From positions 1,152,649 to 1,216,648 of the forward strand of contig NZ_CANLNE010000002.1 of NCBI RefSeq assembly GCF_947492555.1: 64,000 nucleotides of DNA, written 5' to 3'. The translations under genes and the position numbers were made by a program. The notes below the pieces were generated by a model that was not told the DNA's origin, did not search any database, and saw only the letters and a program-made list of their open reading frames with translations. The number at the start of each line of letters is the position of its first letter. Position 1 is the stretch's first letter. The DNA comes from an uncultured Roseobacter sp. Lineage in GTDB: Bacteria; Pseudomonadota; Alphaproteobacteria; Rhodobacterales; Rhodobacteraceae. This document shows, piece after piece, positions 8,856-17,387 of this stretch.

Positions 8856-9560
8856 TCAGCTGAAAGCAGCCTCAAGCGCGATCTCGACCATATCGCCAAA
8901 GGTCTGCTCGCGATCTTCCGCGGGCAGTGCTTCACCCGTTTGCAGGTGGTCGCTGACCGTCAGGATTGCCAAGGCCCGGCGGCCATGGCGTGCCGCGAGC
9001 GTGTAAAGCTCCGCCGCCTCCATCTCAACCCCCAGAATACCGTGGCGCACCATCTGCTCGTCCAGATCGGGGCGCTCCGCGTAGAAGACATCCGAAGAAT
9101 AGATCCCGCCTACGTGGGTTGTCGTGCCGCGCGTCTTCGCTGCCGCAACGGCAGCAGCCAGCAAGTCGTAGCTGGCTGTTGGCGCAAAATTTACCTCCCT
9201 GAAAATCCCCGAGGAGGGCGAGGTGATCGTGGTTGCCGACATGGCAATGATCACGTCACGGACGGACACATGCGGCTGCATCCCGCCGCAGGAGCCGATG
9301 CGGATCAGCGTTTGCGCATCATACTGGGAAATCAGCTCGTTGGCATAAATCGACAGCGACGGCATGCCCATCCCCGAGCCTTGGATCGTGACCCGGTTCC
9401 CTTTGTAGGTGCCGGTGAATCCCAGCATGCCACGAACTTCGTTGACCAGCTTGGCATCGTCCAGAAATGTCTCTGCCGCCCATCTTGCACGGTACGGATC
9501 GCCCGGCATCAAAACGGTTTCGGCAATATCACCGGGGGCGGCACCGATGTGGATGGTCAT
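8856..9560 (-). CDS. deoD: Purine-nucleoside phosphorylase, DeoD type
   Basis: This enzyme cleaves purine (deoxy)nucleosides with phosphate in salvage. The 234-residue length and motifs fit the hexameric DeoD class: MPGDPYRA near the N-terminus, the [16 protein letters not shown] block, RIGSCGG and the C-terminal [12 protein letters not shown]. The purine-site Asp is in LTVSDHL. It is transcribed opposite to the DUF1989 gene and 4 nt downstream of the H-NS-like gene, with which it may share a transcript. Confidence 0.95.
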   Translation of the reverse strand: MTIHIGAAPGDIAETVLMPGDPYRARWAAETFLDDAKLVNEVRGMLGFTGTYKGNRVTIQGSGMGMPSLSIYANELISQYDAQTLIRIGSCGGMQPHVSVRDVIIAMSATTITSPSSGIFREVNFAPTASYDLLAAAVAAAKTRGTTTHVGGIYSSDVFYAERPDLDEQMVRHGILGVEMEAAELYTLAARHGRRALAILTVSDHLQTGEALPAEDREQTFGDMVEIALEAAFS

Positions 9561-9564
9561 GCGT

Positions 9565-9900
9565 TCAGATTTCCAGCGTCTTGGGATCGACGCCTGCCGC
9601 TAGAGCATCCCGGTACCAGCCGGGTTGACGCCCCATGCCACTCCATGTCTGCTTGGGGTCCGCCGGATTGGCATATTTTGGCGCGCGCGCCTTTTTAGGA
9701 GCGGCTTTTGCTGTTCGTTTTGGCGCCGGCGCAGAGCCAGCCGTGAGTTCCTCAAGTTTAAATCCGAATTTCGCGGCCGCTGCTTCAGCCGCTTTCTTTG
9801 CTTCGCGCCGCTCTTTGTTTTCGATTGTTTTCAGTGCTTTATGCGCGTCCTTGATCAGTTTTTCCAACTGTTTACGCGTCATTTTCGACAGGTCTGCCAT
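9565..9900 (-). CDS. H-NS/HvrA-family nucleoid-associated protein
   Basis: The 111-residue basic protein has an N-terminal helical oligomerisation part ([27 protein letters not shown]), an Ala/Lys/Pro-rich linker and the C-terminal H-NS DNA-binding core [21 protein letters not shown]. This is the layout of Rhodobacter HvrA/SPB proteins, which silence or modulate AT-rich promoters and photosynthesis or nitrogen-fixation genes. The start ATG 9900 (MADLSK) is typical; the 12-codon upstream extension is not. Reading continues toward deoD with a 4-nt gap. Confidence 0.88.
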   Translation of the reverse strand: MADLSKMTRKQLEKLIKDAHKALKTIENKERREAKKAAEAAAAKFGFKLEELTAGSAPAPKRTAKAAPKKARAPKYANPADPKQTWSGMGRQPGWYRDALAAGVDPKTLEI

Positions 9901-9988
9901 TGCGCCTCTCCCTTGAATGGTCGGCGATTGATACAACTACGCACCGCCGGGATACAAGTGCGTCTCGTCAAATGCACCTCATGTCACA

Positions 9989-11956
9989 CTATTGCGCCGC
10001 GACGGCCTGTGGGTCGGCAAGAGTCACAATGTCCATCATGATGGTGTTGAGCTCGAAATCCTTGGGTGTGTAGACCCGTGCAACTCCCATGGACCGCAGC
10101 CGTTCTGCATCATCGTCCGGGATAATGCCGCCGACGATCACAGGGATATGGCCAAAGCCTGCAGCCCGCATCTGATCCATCAGATCCTCCACCAGCGGGA
10201 TATGGCTGCCGGACAGGATCGACAGGCCCACCACATGGGCATTGTCCTCCTGCGCCGCCGCAACGATTTCCGCAGGTGTCAGGCGGATGCCTTCATAGGC
10301 GATATCCATACCGCAATCCCGCGCACGCACGGCGATCTGTTCGGCCCCGTTCGAGTGACCGTCGAGCCCTGGCTTGCCCACAAGAAACTTGAGACGCCGA
10401 CCGAGTTTGTCACTTACGACGTCCACCGCCTCGCGCAGATCATCCAACCCTTCGGTCTTGTTAGACCGCGCCCCCGACACACCCGTCGGGCCCCGGTACT
10501 CGCCATGCACAGCCCGCATCTGGGTGGCCCATTCGCCGGTTGTCACACCTGCTTTCGCAGCGGCGATGGAGGGTTCCATCACGTTACGCCCGTCGGCGGC
10601 AGCAGCGCGTAGATCAGCCAGGGCTTGTTTCACTGCCCCTTCATCCCGGTCGGCACGCCATGCGTCCAAGCGTGTGATTTGCTCTGCTTCGACTGCCGGA
10701 TCCACCACCATGATGCCGCCGTCGCCGGTCATCAGGGGTGAAGGCTCGCCCTGCTGCCACTTGTTTACGCCGACGACGATGGTTTCACCCGCCTCAATCC
10801 GGCCCAACCGTTCCGCGTTGCTGTCGACCAGCCGCGCTTTCATATAGTCGATGGCCTCGATAGCGCCACCCATGCCGTCAAGGTTGGCAAGCTCGTGCCG
10901 CGCGCCTTCCTTTAACGCCTCGACCTTGGCATCTACCGCCGGATTGCCGTCAAAAAGGTCGTCAAACTCCAGCAGATCGGTCTCATAGGCCATGATCTGC
11001 TGCATCCGCATCGACCATTGCTGATCCCAGGGGCGGGGCAGGCCAAGCGCCTCGTTCCACGCAGGCAATTGCACGGCGCGGGCGCGGGCCTTTTTGCTGA
11101 GCGTCACCGCAAGCATTTCGATGAGAATGCGGTAGACGTTGTTCTCGGGCTGCTGTTCTGTCAGGCCGAGCGAGTTCACCTGCACGCCATAGCGGAAGCG
11201 GCGGAACTTGGGGTCTTCCACCCCGTAGCGCTCGCGGCAAATCTCGTCCCAGAGATCCACAAAGGCACGCATTTTGCACATCTCTGTCACAAAGCGGATG
11301 CCTGCATTCACGAAGAATGAAATGCGGCCGACCACGGCCGGGAAGTCCTCTGCCGCCACACGCGGTTTCAACGCATCCAGCACAGCTGTCGCTGTGGCCA
11401 GGGCAAAGGCCAGTTCCTGCTCGGGCGTCGCACCGGCCTCTTGCAGGTGGTAGGAACAGACGTTCATCGGGTTCCATTTGGGCACGTTGGTATAGCAATA
11501 CTCGGCCACATCCGCGATCATCTTGAGGCTGGGCGCAGGCGGGCAAATATAAGTGCCGCGGCTCAGATACTCTTTGATCAGGTCGTTCTGCACCGTGCCC
11601 TGCAGCTTCGAGACGTCGGCGCCCTGTTCTTCGGCCACCGCAATATAGAGCGCCAGCAGCCACGGGGCCGTGGCGTTGATTGTCATGGAGGTGTTCATCT
11701 GCTCCAGCGGGATCTGGTCAAAGAGCGTGCGCATGTCGCCCAGATGGCTGACCGGAACACCTACTTTGCCCACTTCACCCCGCGCGAGCACATGATCGCT
11801 GTCATACCCCGTCTGCGTGGGCAGATCGAAGGCCACCGACAGACCAGTCTGGCCCTTGGCGAGGTTCGACCGATAAAGCGCATTGGACGCCTGGGCAGTG
11901 GAGTGACCCGCATAGGTACGGATCAACCAGGGGCGGTCTTTCTTGGCGTCGGACAT
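9989..11956 (-). CDS. ecm: Ethylmalonyl-CoA mutase (MeaA/Ecm)
   Basis: This B12-dependent mutase converts (2R)-ethylmalonyl-CoA to (2S)-methylsuccinyl-CoA in the ethylmalonyl-CoA pathway. The 655-residue single chain has an N-terminal TIM-barrel with RTYAGHSTAQASN and SVAFDLPTQTGYDSD. A C-terminal cobalamin domain carries GLDGHSNGAEQ, the DxHxxG site for the lower axial His. The distinctive single-subunit length and the MeaA-type N-terminus separate it from methylmalonyl-CoA mutase. The start ATG 11956 gives MSDAKKDRPW; the longer frame adds nine atypical residues. A promoter with TTGACA and a shared motif lies upstream. Confidence 0.95.
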   Translation of the reverse strand: MSDAKKDRPWLIRTYAGHSTAQASNALYRSNLAKGQTGLSVAFDLPTQTGYDSDHVLARGEVGKVGVPVSHLGDMRTLFDQIPLEQMNTSMTINATAPWLLALYIAVAEEQGADVSKLQGTVQNDLIKEYLSRGTYICPPAPSLKMIADVAEYCYTNVPKWNPMNVCSYHLQEAGATPEQELAFALATATAVLDALKPRVAAEDFPAVVGRISFFVNAGIRFVTEMCKMRAFVDLWDEICRERYGVEDPKFRRFRYGVQVNSLGLTEQQPENNVYRILIEMLAVTLSKKARARAVQLPAWNEALGLPRPWDQQWSMRMQQIMAYETDLLEFDDLFDGNPAVDAKVEALKEGARHELANLDGMGGAIEAIDYMKARLVDSNAERLGRIEAGETIVVGVNKWQQGEPSPLMTGDGGIMVVDPAVEAEQITRLDAWRADRDEGAVKQALADLRAAAADGRNVMEPSIAAAKAGVTTGEWATQMRAVHGEYRGPTGVSGARSNKTEGLDDLREAVDVVSDKLGRRLKFLVGKPGLDGHSNGAEQIAVRARDCGMDIAYEGIRLTPAEIVAAAQEDNAHVVGLSILSGSHIPLVEDLMDQMRAAGFGHIPVIVGGIIPDDDAERLRSMGVARVYTPKDFELNTIMMDIVTLADPQAVAAQ

Positions 11957-12025
11957 GGTAACCTCGTGAATCAGGCAAAGCAATTTTATTACGTCACAAG
12001 ACTGATACTTGGAATATTATGCCGA

Positions 12026-12049
12026 TGTCAATTCGCTGCATTGCGGCAT
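12026..12049 (-). promoter_or_regulatory. ecm promoter -35 box plus a motif shared with ccr
   Basis: On the minus strand a consensus -35 hexamer TTGACA occupies 12031-12026, about 70 nt before the ecm start. Directly upstream (12036-12049 on the + strand) is CTGCATTGCGGCAT, which recurs exactly at 14159-14172 in front of ccr. Its outer TGC/GCA halves are inverted, as for a dimeric regulator. Placement next to the -35 suggests an activator site. The -10 is weak (GTATCA after a 17-bp spacer). Confidence 0.5.
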
Positions 12050-12055
12050 GATCGG

Positions 12056-12649
12056 TTATTTTACCGGGTTCTGCCAGAGCATCTGGGTCGCAGACTTGAA
12101 CCGAAAAACATGGCGAAAGGGTCCGGTGTGCTCAATCCCATGCGGTACAAAGCCTTCCCGCAGATAGAGCGCCTTGGCAAGGGGATTTCTGTCAATCACA
12201 TCAAGACGCACCGTGGGTTTCCCCATGGCGCGGGCCTGTGATTTGACGGCTTCGAGCAGGGCCGTGCCGACACCCAGCCCGCGGGCGCTTTCATGCACAC
12301 ATATGCCGTCCATCAGCAATACGTCGGGTGCTACGTCCCGTTCTACAAATGACAAGGTCAGACCGCGCCAAACTGCTCCCCAGGAGCCGTAGACGGCCTG
12401 CAAATCCTTGAAGTCGCCGCCAACCAGCGCCCCTTCACCCGTTTTGAACCCCGCAATACCCAGTATGCGGCCATCCGATCCGCGCGCGACCAGCGCAAAC
12501 GCCGGATCGATCACGGCCCGCAGGAATTGCTGCGCCCGCGCATCTGGTCCCAGCACCCGCCCCAGTTTGAACCCGAAGGCTTGCCAGTAGAGGGCAGCAA
12601 CGATGGGCCTCTCATCGGTGTCGAACCCGGATGATATTTCGTATGCCAT
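12056..12649 (-). CDS. GNAT-family N-acetyltransferase
   Basis: The 197-residue protein has the acetyl-CoA-binding core of GNAT enzymes: GICVHESARGLGVGTALL (motif A, with R/GxGxG/A), then LDVIDRNPLAKALYLREGF (motif B). The start ATG 12649 (MAYEISSGF) was chosen because the frame upstream runs against the divergent acyltransferase gene. The substrate cannot be read from the sequence. It ends 99 nt before the ecm promoter region in the same orientation. Confidence 0.8.
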   Translation of the reverse strand: MAYEISSGFDTDERPIVAALYWQAFGFKLGRVLGPDARAQQFLRAVIDPAFALVARGSDGRILGIAGFKTGEGALVGGDFKDLQAVYGSWGAVWRGLTLSFVERDVAPDVLLMDGICVHESARGLGVGTALLEAVKSQARAMGKPTVRLDVIDRNPLAKALYLREGFVPHGIEHTGPFRHVFRFKSATQMLWQNPVK

Positions 12650-12694
12650 GCATTTGATATTGTTCTTGCCGCCCTGTCCTGCAAGGGTCGCCCC

Positions 12695-14062
12695 ATGACG
12701 CAAGTCGTTGAAATACCGTTGTGGCTGTTTGTGCTGATCGTGCTCTTTGCAGCCGTCACCTTCGCGTCGCACTTTCTGTTTCCATCCGTCCGCTGGTTTT
12801 TCCGGCGAAGGTTGGAGCGCGCGGTGACGCGCTTGAACGAGCGTCTGACCCGGCCCATTGAGCCCTTCAAGCTGGCCCGGCGGTACGACATGATCCAGCG
12901 GTTGATCTACGATCCGGAGGTCACGCGCGAAATCGTCAATCATGCGCAGTCCAACAAGGTGCCTGAAAATGTGGCCTTCGAGCGGGCCCGGGCCTACGCG
13001 CGGGAAATCGTGCCAAGCTTCAGCGCCTTTACCTATTTCGGCCTTGGCACACGCATGTCCCGCCTGCTGGTCAATTCGATCTATTCGGTTTGGACCGGGC
13101 CCCGCAATGACGAGATAATTCGGTCCATCCCCAAAGATGCGACTGTGGTCTTCATCATGAACCATCGGTCGAACATGGACTATGTCCTGGTGACCTACCT
13201 CGCTGCGCGGACGTCGGCCCTATCTTACGCGGTAGGTGAATGGGCGCGGGTCTGGCCGCTTAGCCGGCTCATTCGGATGATGGGGGCGTACTTCATCCGG
13301 CGCAAATCGCGTGGTGCGCTCTATCGCAAGGTCCTGGCGCGCTACGTCCAGATGGCCATTGCCGGTGGGGTGGCACAGGCCATCTTTCCCGAGGGCGGGC
13401 TCAGCCTGAATGGGCGACTGATGCCGCCACGCATGGGATTGCTGTCCTATGTGTTGGAAGGTCACGATCCGGAGGGCCGCGATGTGGTCTTTGTGCCCGT
13501 GGCAATCAACTACGACCGGGTGCTGGAAGACAGGGTCCTGATCGCGGCGGCAGCCCGGGGTGACCGGCGGTTCGGTGCCCGTATTTCGGTTGTTGTGCGG
13601 TTCATCCTGAGCAAGTTCTGGCAGGGCTTGCGGGGACGCGTGACGCGGTTCGGGACAGCCGCCGTTGTCTTTGGCGAGCCAGTCTCTTTGCGTACGTTCG
13701 GAGCGGACAAACCGGTGGAAGACCTCGCCCGCAGCCTGATGCAGCGGATTGAGGCGGTGATGCCGGTGCTTGTCGTGCCGCTGATCTCACGCGTGCTGGC
13801 TCAAAAGGACAAACCTGTTTCTCAGTCGGAACTTGTGAACTGCGTCAAAGACCTTTTTGAACAGGTCGAACCATTCATGCCCGAGAAACTGGGCAAGGAC
13901 CTCGACGCCGCGGTCCACAACGCGCTTGCACAGATGCGCAAGCACGGGGTGGTTAGTGAGGAGGCGCAGGGGTGGCGGATCGTTCCGGGTCAGCGTTCTG
14001 TCATCGAATACTACGCGAATTCGATTGCACATCGCTTTCAGGCGGATGCAACTGCAGCATAA
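12695..14062 (+). CDS. PlsB-like glycerol-3-phosphate / lysophosphatidate acyltransferase
   Basis: The 455-residue protein has an N-terminal membrane helix (residues 8-30) and the PlsC/PlsB acyltransferase motifs. NHRSNMD lies at 156-162 (His157 and Asp162 form the catalytic HX4D pair) and FPEGG at 231-235. Such enzymes acylate glycerol-3-phosphate or lysophosphatidate at the inner membrane. The long C-terminal region (about 300-455) resembles the helical extension of PlsB-type proteins, though the total length is well below E. coli PlsB. It is divergent from the GNAT gene with only 45 nt between starts, and 146 nt upstream of ccr. Confidence 0.8.
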   Translation: MTQVVEIPLWLFVLIVLFAAVTFASHFLFPSVRWFFRRRLERAVTRLNERLTRPIEPFKLARRYDMIQRLIYDPEVTREIVNHAQSNKVPENVAFERARAYAREIVPSFSAFTYFGLGTRMSRLLVNSIYSVWTGPRNDEIIRSIPKDATVVFIMNHRSNMDYVLVTYLAARTSALSYAVGEWARVWPLSRLIRMMGAYFIRRKSRGALYRKVLARYVQMAIAGGVAQAIFPEGGLSLNGRLMPPRMGLLSYVLEGHDPEGRDVVFVPVAINYDRVLEDRVLIAAAARGDRRFGARISVVVRFILSKFWQGLRGRVTRFGTAAVVFGEPVSLRTFGADKPVEDLARSLMQRIEAVMPVLVVPLISRVLAQKDKPVSQSELVNCVKDLFEQVEPFMPEKLGKDLDAAVHNALAQMRKHGVVSEEAQGWRIVPGQRSVIEYYANSIAHRFQADATAA

Positions 14063-14158
14063 ATGCTGTGATTGCGAAGTCATAAAGTTACAAAAATAGA
14101 CCTCTAGATGTTGCAATGTTGCGCGGCACTGCATATTCAATCCCCACAAGCCGCGATT

Positions 14159-14172
14159 CTGCATTGCGGCAT
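14159..14172. promoter_or_regulatory. Motif upstream of ccr, identical to one upstream of ecm
   Basis: CTGCATTGCGGCAT ends 36 nt before the ccr ATG and is identical to the copy at 12036-12049 before ecm. A related GCAATG core with inverted arms (GCAATGTTGC, 14113-14122) lies 40 nt further upstream. Two half-similar sites and a copy at the functionally linked ecm gene suggest a common regulator of the ethylmalonyl-CoA pathway. Confidence 0.5.
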
Positions 14173-14208
14173 CATTGATTTGAGTATGTCGCTAAGCAGG
14201 AGGCTTGC

Positions 14209-15489
14209 ATGGCACTGGATACCACCATCGCGCACTACGAGGCGCCGGAAAAAGACCTCTATGAAATGGGTGAAATGCCCCCCATGGGCTATGTGCCCAA
14301 ACAGATGTACGCGTGGGCGATCCGCCGGGAACGTCACGGCGAACCCGACAGCGCGATGCTGCAGGAGGTCGTGGAGGTCCCGAAGCTCGACAGCCAGGAT
14401 GTGCTGGTGCTCGTGATGGCCGCCGGGGTCAACTACAACGGCGTCTGGGCCGCTCTGGGCGTGCCGATCAGCCCGTTTGACGGGCACAAGCAGCCTTACC
14501 ATATTGCCGGGTCGGACGCGTCCGGCATTGTCTGGGCCGTCGGCGACCGGGTCACGCGCTGGAAAGTTGGTGACGAGGTGGTCATTCACTGCAATCAGGA
14601 CGACGGCGACGATGAGGAATGTAACGGTGGTGACCCCATGTATTCGCCCAGCCAGCGCATTTGGGGATACGAGACGCCGGACGGGTCGTTTTCACAGTTC
14701 ACGCGGGTGCAAAGCCAACAGCTGATGCCGCGACCCAAGCACCTGACATGGGAAGAAGCGGCCTGCTACACGCTGACGCTGGCAACCGCCTACCGGATGC
14801 TGTTCGGCCATGAACCACACGACCTCAAGCCCGGCCAGAACGTGCTGGTCTGGGGCGCGTCAGGTGGTCTGGGATCCTACGCCATCCAGCTGATCAATAC
14901 GGCAGGGGCCAACGCGATTGGTGTGATCTCGGATGAAAGCAAACGCGATTTTGTCATGGACCTCGGTGCCAAGGGCGTTCTGAACCGTAAGGATTTCAAC
15001 TGCTGGGGACAGTTGCCGACCGTTAATACCCCGGAATACGCGGAGTGGTTCAAGGAAGCGCGCAAGTTCGGCAAGGCGATTTGGGACATCACCGGCAAGG
15101 GCGTGAACGTCGATATGGTGTTCGAACACCCGGGCGAGGCAACTTTCCCTGTCTCCACCTTCGTGGTGAAGAAGGGCGGCATGGTTGTCATTTGTGCGGG
15201 CACCACCGGGTTCAACCTGACCTTTGATGTGCGCTACATGTGGATGCACCAGAAACGCCTGCAGGGCAGCCACTTTGCGCATTTGCAGCAGGCGTCGGCG
15301 GCCAACAAGCTGATGCTGGAGCGGCGGCTCGATCCCTGTATGTCCGAGGTGTTTACCTGGGCGGACCTGCCACAGGCACATATGAAGATGATGCGCAACG
15401 AGCACAAACCCGGCAACATGTCCGTCTTGGTGCAGGCGCCGACCACCGGACTGCGTACCTTCGAAGATGCCTTGGAGGCAGGCCGTTAA
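14209..15489 (+). CDS. ccr: Crotonyl-CoA carboxylase/reductase
   Basis: Ccr reductively carboxylates crotonyl-CoA to ethylmalonyl-CoA with NADPH and CO2, the defining step of the ethylmalonyl-CoA pathway. The 426-residue medium-chain reductase has a catalytic N-terminal domain starting YAWAIRRERHGEP, an acidic insertion (NQDDGDDEECNGGDPMYSPSQ) typical of Ccr, the nucleotide motif VWGASGGLGSYAIQL and C-terminal RNEHKPGNMSVLVQAP. The start is preceded by AGGAGG. A GC-rich terminator lies 28 nt after the stop and separates it from the luxR-luxI genes. Confidence 0.96.
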   Translation: MALDTTIAHYEAPEKDLYEMGEMPPMGYVPKQMYAWAIRRERHGEPDSAMLQEVVEVPKLDSQDVLVLVMAAGVNYNGVWAALGVPISPFDGHKQPYHIAGSDASGIVWAVGDRVTRWKVGDEVVIHCNQDDGDDEECNGGDPMYSPSQRIWGYETPDGSFSQFTRVQSQQLMPRPKHLTWEEAACYTLTLATAYRMLFGHEPHDLKPGQNVLVWGASGGLGSYAIQLINTAGANAIGVISDESKRDFVMDLGAKGVLNRKDFNCWGQLPTVNTPEYAEWFKEARKFGKAIWDITGKGVNVDMVFEHPGEATFPVSTFVVKKGGMVVICAGTTGFNLTFDVRYMWMHQKRLQGSHFAHLQQASAANKLMLERRLDPCMSEVFTWADLPQAHMKMMRNEHKPGNMSVLVQAPTTGLRTFEDALEAGR

Positions 15490-15517
15490 CCTAACATCGA
15501 GCCGATTAAACATGACG

Positions 15518-15553
15518 AACGCCCGCGAATCACGTATAGGTTGCGCGGGCGTT
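15518..15553 (+). terminator. Terminator after ccr
   Basis: Perfect 10-bp stem AACGCCCGCG (15518-15527) with CGCGGGCGTT (15544-15553) and a 16-nt loop. It is followed by TTCTCGTTATAG, a weak T-rich tail. It lies 29 nt after the ccr stop. Confidence 0.75.
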
Positions 15554-15670
15554 TCTCGTTATAGTTGTGACGCTCTTTAGTATCAATCACTTAGAAATTT
15601 CGACCTCGCTATTTCTGGGGAGTTAATAACTGCGAATTTTCAGCAGACGTTCATACATGTTAGAGTTGTG

Positions 15671-15686
15671 TTAATCTTTCATTAAC
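15671..15686 (+). promoter_or_regulatory. Full CtrA-type binding box upstream of the luxR leader ORF
   Basis: The sequence TTAATCTTTCATTAAC is an exact TTAA-N7-TTAAC match to the alphaproteobacterial CtrA consensus. It lies 21 nt before the small ORF that leads luxR. In Rhodobacterales CtrA and quorum sensing are linked, so direct control of this luxR gene is plausible. Confidence 0.7.
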
Positions 15687-15706
15687 CTTTAAGAGGCGAG
15701 TCTGCT

Positions 15707-15922
15707 ATGCGAAGTGATTGGATTTTGGACGTTCTCACGGACTTGAAAACATTTGCGACAGCAAACGACTTGCCGGTGCTTGCCGAACAGTTGGATGACA
15801 CCGCAATTGTTGCTCTTGCCGAGATCGCCGCCCTTCACGAAAGGACGCAGGGCACGGCACATGGTAGCGAACACGACGGTGGAGGAAGTCTTGGCGGAGC
15901 TGGAGCAGGCGGACACGCTTGA
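15707..15922 (+). CDS. Small leader ORF overlapping luxR
   Basis: The encoded protein has 71 residues. The first about 50 residues (MRSDWILDVLTDLKTFATAN onward) are an acidic, amphipathic, plausible folded sequence like short proteins seen upstream of luxR genes in Roseobacters. The last about 20 residues are Gly/His-rich and are encoded in the region that overlaps the start of luxR by 62 nt in another frame. It has an AAGAGG ribosome site and sits directly behind the CtrA box. It could couple translation to luxR or encode a small partner; function unknown. Confidence 0.6.
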   Translation: MRSDWILDVLTDLKTFATANDLPVLAEQLDDTAIVALAEIAALHERTQGTAHGSEHDGGGSLGGAGAGGHA

Positions 15923-16580
15923 ATCCATACAGGACGCCATCCTCAAACTCAGGGAGTATTTTCAGGTCGAGAACATGGTCTACCATTGGGTGGACAGTGC
16001 TGGGGAACAATATGGCTACGGCACCTACCCGCTCGAGTGGGCCACAAGATATCAAGAGCAGAACTACATCCGGATCGATCCGGTCATTGCCGGGTGCTAC
16101 AAACGCTTTCATCCTGTGGATTGGAAAAAGCTGGATTGGTCCAGCAAGGCTGTGCGCGCCTTTCAGGCAGAAGCGCTGGAGTACGGCATTGGCAATCAGG
16201 GCTATTCCATTCCCATCCGGGGGCCTAACGGTCAGTTCGCCCTCTTTACGGTGAATCACACCTGCGACGATGCGGACTGGGAAAAATTTACGGAGGACAA
16301 CAGGCGCGAACTGATCCTGATCGCGCACTATTTTAACCAAAAGGCGCTTGAGTTCGAACCGAACCGGGCGCCGGAACAATCACAGCCACTGTCTCCCCGT
16401 GAAATTGACGCAATGACCCTGCTTGCAATCGGCTACAGCCGGGCGCAAGTGGCTGAAACGCTTTCGATTTCCGAACACACGCTGCGTGTCTACATCGAAA
16501 GTGCCCGCTTTAAACTGGGCGCATCCAACACCACGCACGCGGTCGCCAGGGCGCTCAGCCGCGGTCTCATCGTCGTGTGA
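15861..16580 (+). CDS. LuxR-family autoinducer-binding transcriptional regulator
   Basis: The 239-residue protein has an N-terminal acyl-homoserine-lactone-binding domain (residues about 15-160, including WVDSAGEQYGYGTYPLEWATRY and a downstream DP pair). A C-terminal LuxR helix-turn-helix (SPREIDAMTLLAIGYSRAQVAETLSISEHTLRVYIES, about 175-235) follows. The start at 15861 gives the usual length; the longer frame extends into the leader ORF. luxI follows 115 nt downstream, so this is the cognate receptor. It probably detects the product of that synthase. Confidence 0.92.
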   Translation: MVANTTVEEVLAELEQADTLESIQDAILKLREYFQVENMVYHWVDSAGEQYGYGTYPLEWATRYQEQNYIRIDPVIAGCYKRFHPVDWKKLDWSSKAVRAFQAEALEYGIGNQGYSIPIRGPNGQFALFTVNHTCDDADWEKFTEDNRRELILIAHYFNQKALEFEPNRAPEQSQPLSPREIDAMTLLAIGYSRAQVAETLSISEHTLRVYIESARFKLGASNTTHAVARALSRGLIVV

Positions 16581-16695
16581 AAACGCAACCTGAAACGGCT
16601 TCATCCGTTAACGTGACGCACGCCGTGGTCGGCCACCGTTAAACATCCTCAAGCTAATCCTTTGCTCATCCCGCGCTCTGACCAAAGGAACTAAA

Positions 16696-17334
16696 ATGCT
16701 TCGTTACATCTACGCCGATCAGCTGTCCCGCCACAAAAAACTTGCTCAATCCATGTTTCAGGATCGTGCGGATCAGTTCAAAACGCGCCTGGGGTGGGAA
16801 GTCAGCGTGGACGAACAAGGGTTCGAGCGGGATGAGTATGACGCGATGAACCCGCTCTACGTGATCTGGGAAATGCCCGACGGCACCCATGGCGGGTCCA
16901 TGCGGTTCCTACCGACAACGGAACGGACCATGGTCAACGATCACTTCACCCGCCTGATGGGTGGCGGCACCATCACCAGCCCGCTCATCTGGGAATGCAC
17001 GCGCTTTTGCCTGAACCGCGAGGCGCCAAGCCGTGTGGCAGCGGCCCTGATGCTGGGCGGCGGTGAAATCATGAGCGGCTTTGGCGTGAAGCATTTTGTC
17101 GGGGTCTTCGACGCGCGCATGGTACGGATCTATCGCATGATCGGATCCTCTCCGGAGGTTCTGGGCAGCGAAGGCAAGGGGCGCGACGCCATCAGCATCG
17201 GCCTGTGGGAATTTGCGCCCGAAGCGCAGGCCAAGGTTGCCCTGCGCGCCGGTGTCTCACCGGAGCTCTCCCGCCTCTGGTTCGACCGGGCATTCGGACG
17301 CGAAGTGGCACGCCAATTGGCCTGCGCGGGCTAA
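16696..17334 (+). CDS. LuxI-family acyl-homoserine-lactone synthase
   Basis: This enzyme makes an N-acyl-homoserine lactone signal from SAM and acyl-ACP. The 212-residue protein keeps the invariant LuxI residues in the right places: Arg24, Phe28, Trp34, Asp46 and Asp49, Arg70, Glu100 and Arg103. The acyl-chain length cannot be predicted here. The short intergenic region after luxR contains TTAA half-sites but no clear lux box. The helicase gene follows 53 nt later on the same strand. Confidence 0.94.
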   Translation: MLRYIYADQLSRHKKLAQSMFQDRADQFKTRLGWEVSVDEQGFERDEYDAMNPLYVIWEMPDGTHGGSMRFLPTTERTMVNDHFTRLMGGGTITSPLIWECTRFCLNREAPSRVAAALMLGGGEIMSGFGVKHFVGVFDARMVRIYRMIGSSPEVLGSEGKGRDAISIGLWEFAPEAQAKVALRAGVSPELSRLWFDRAFGREVARQLACAG

Positions 17335-17387
17335 ATCCGCTCAGGTGGCATCTGGTCCCTGTCGCGCGGCCCCTGTAGGGTCGCGCC

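Noticed and set aside
16581..16695. lux box between luxR and luxI
   Set aside because: No good ACCTGT-type dyad found; only TTAA half-sites, so no site is claimed.
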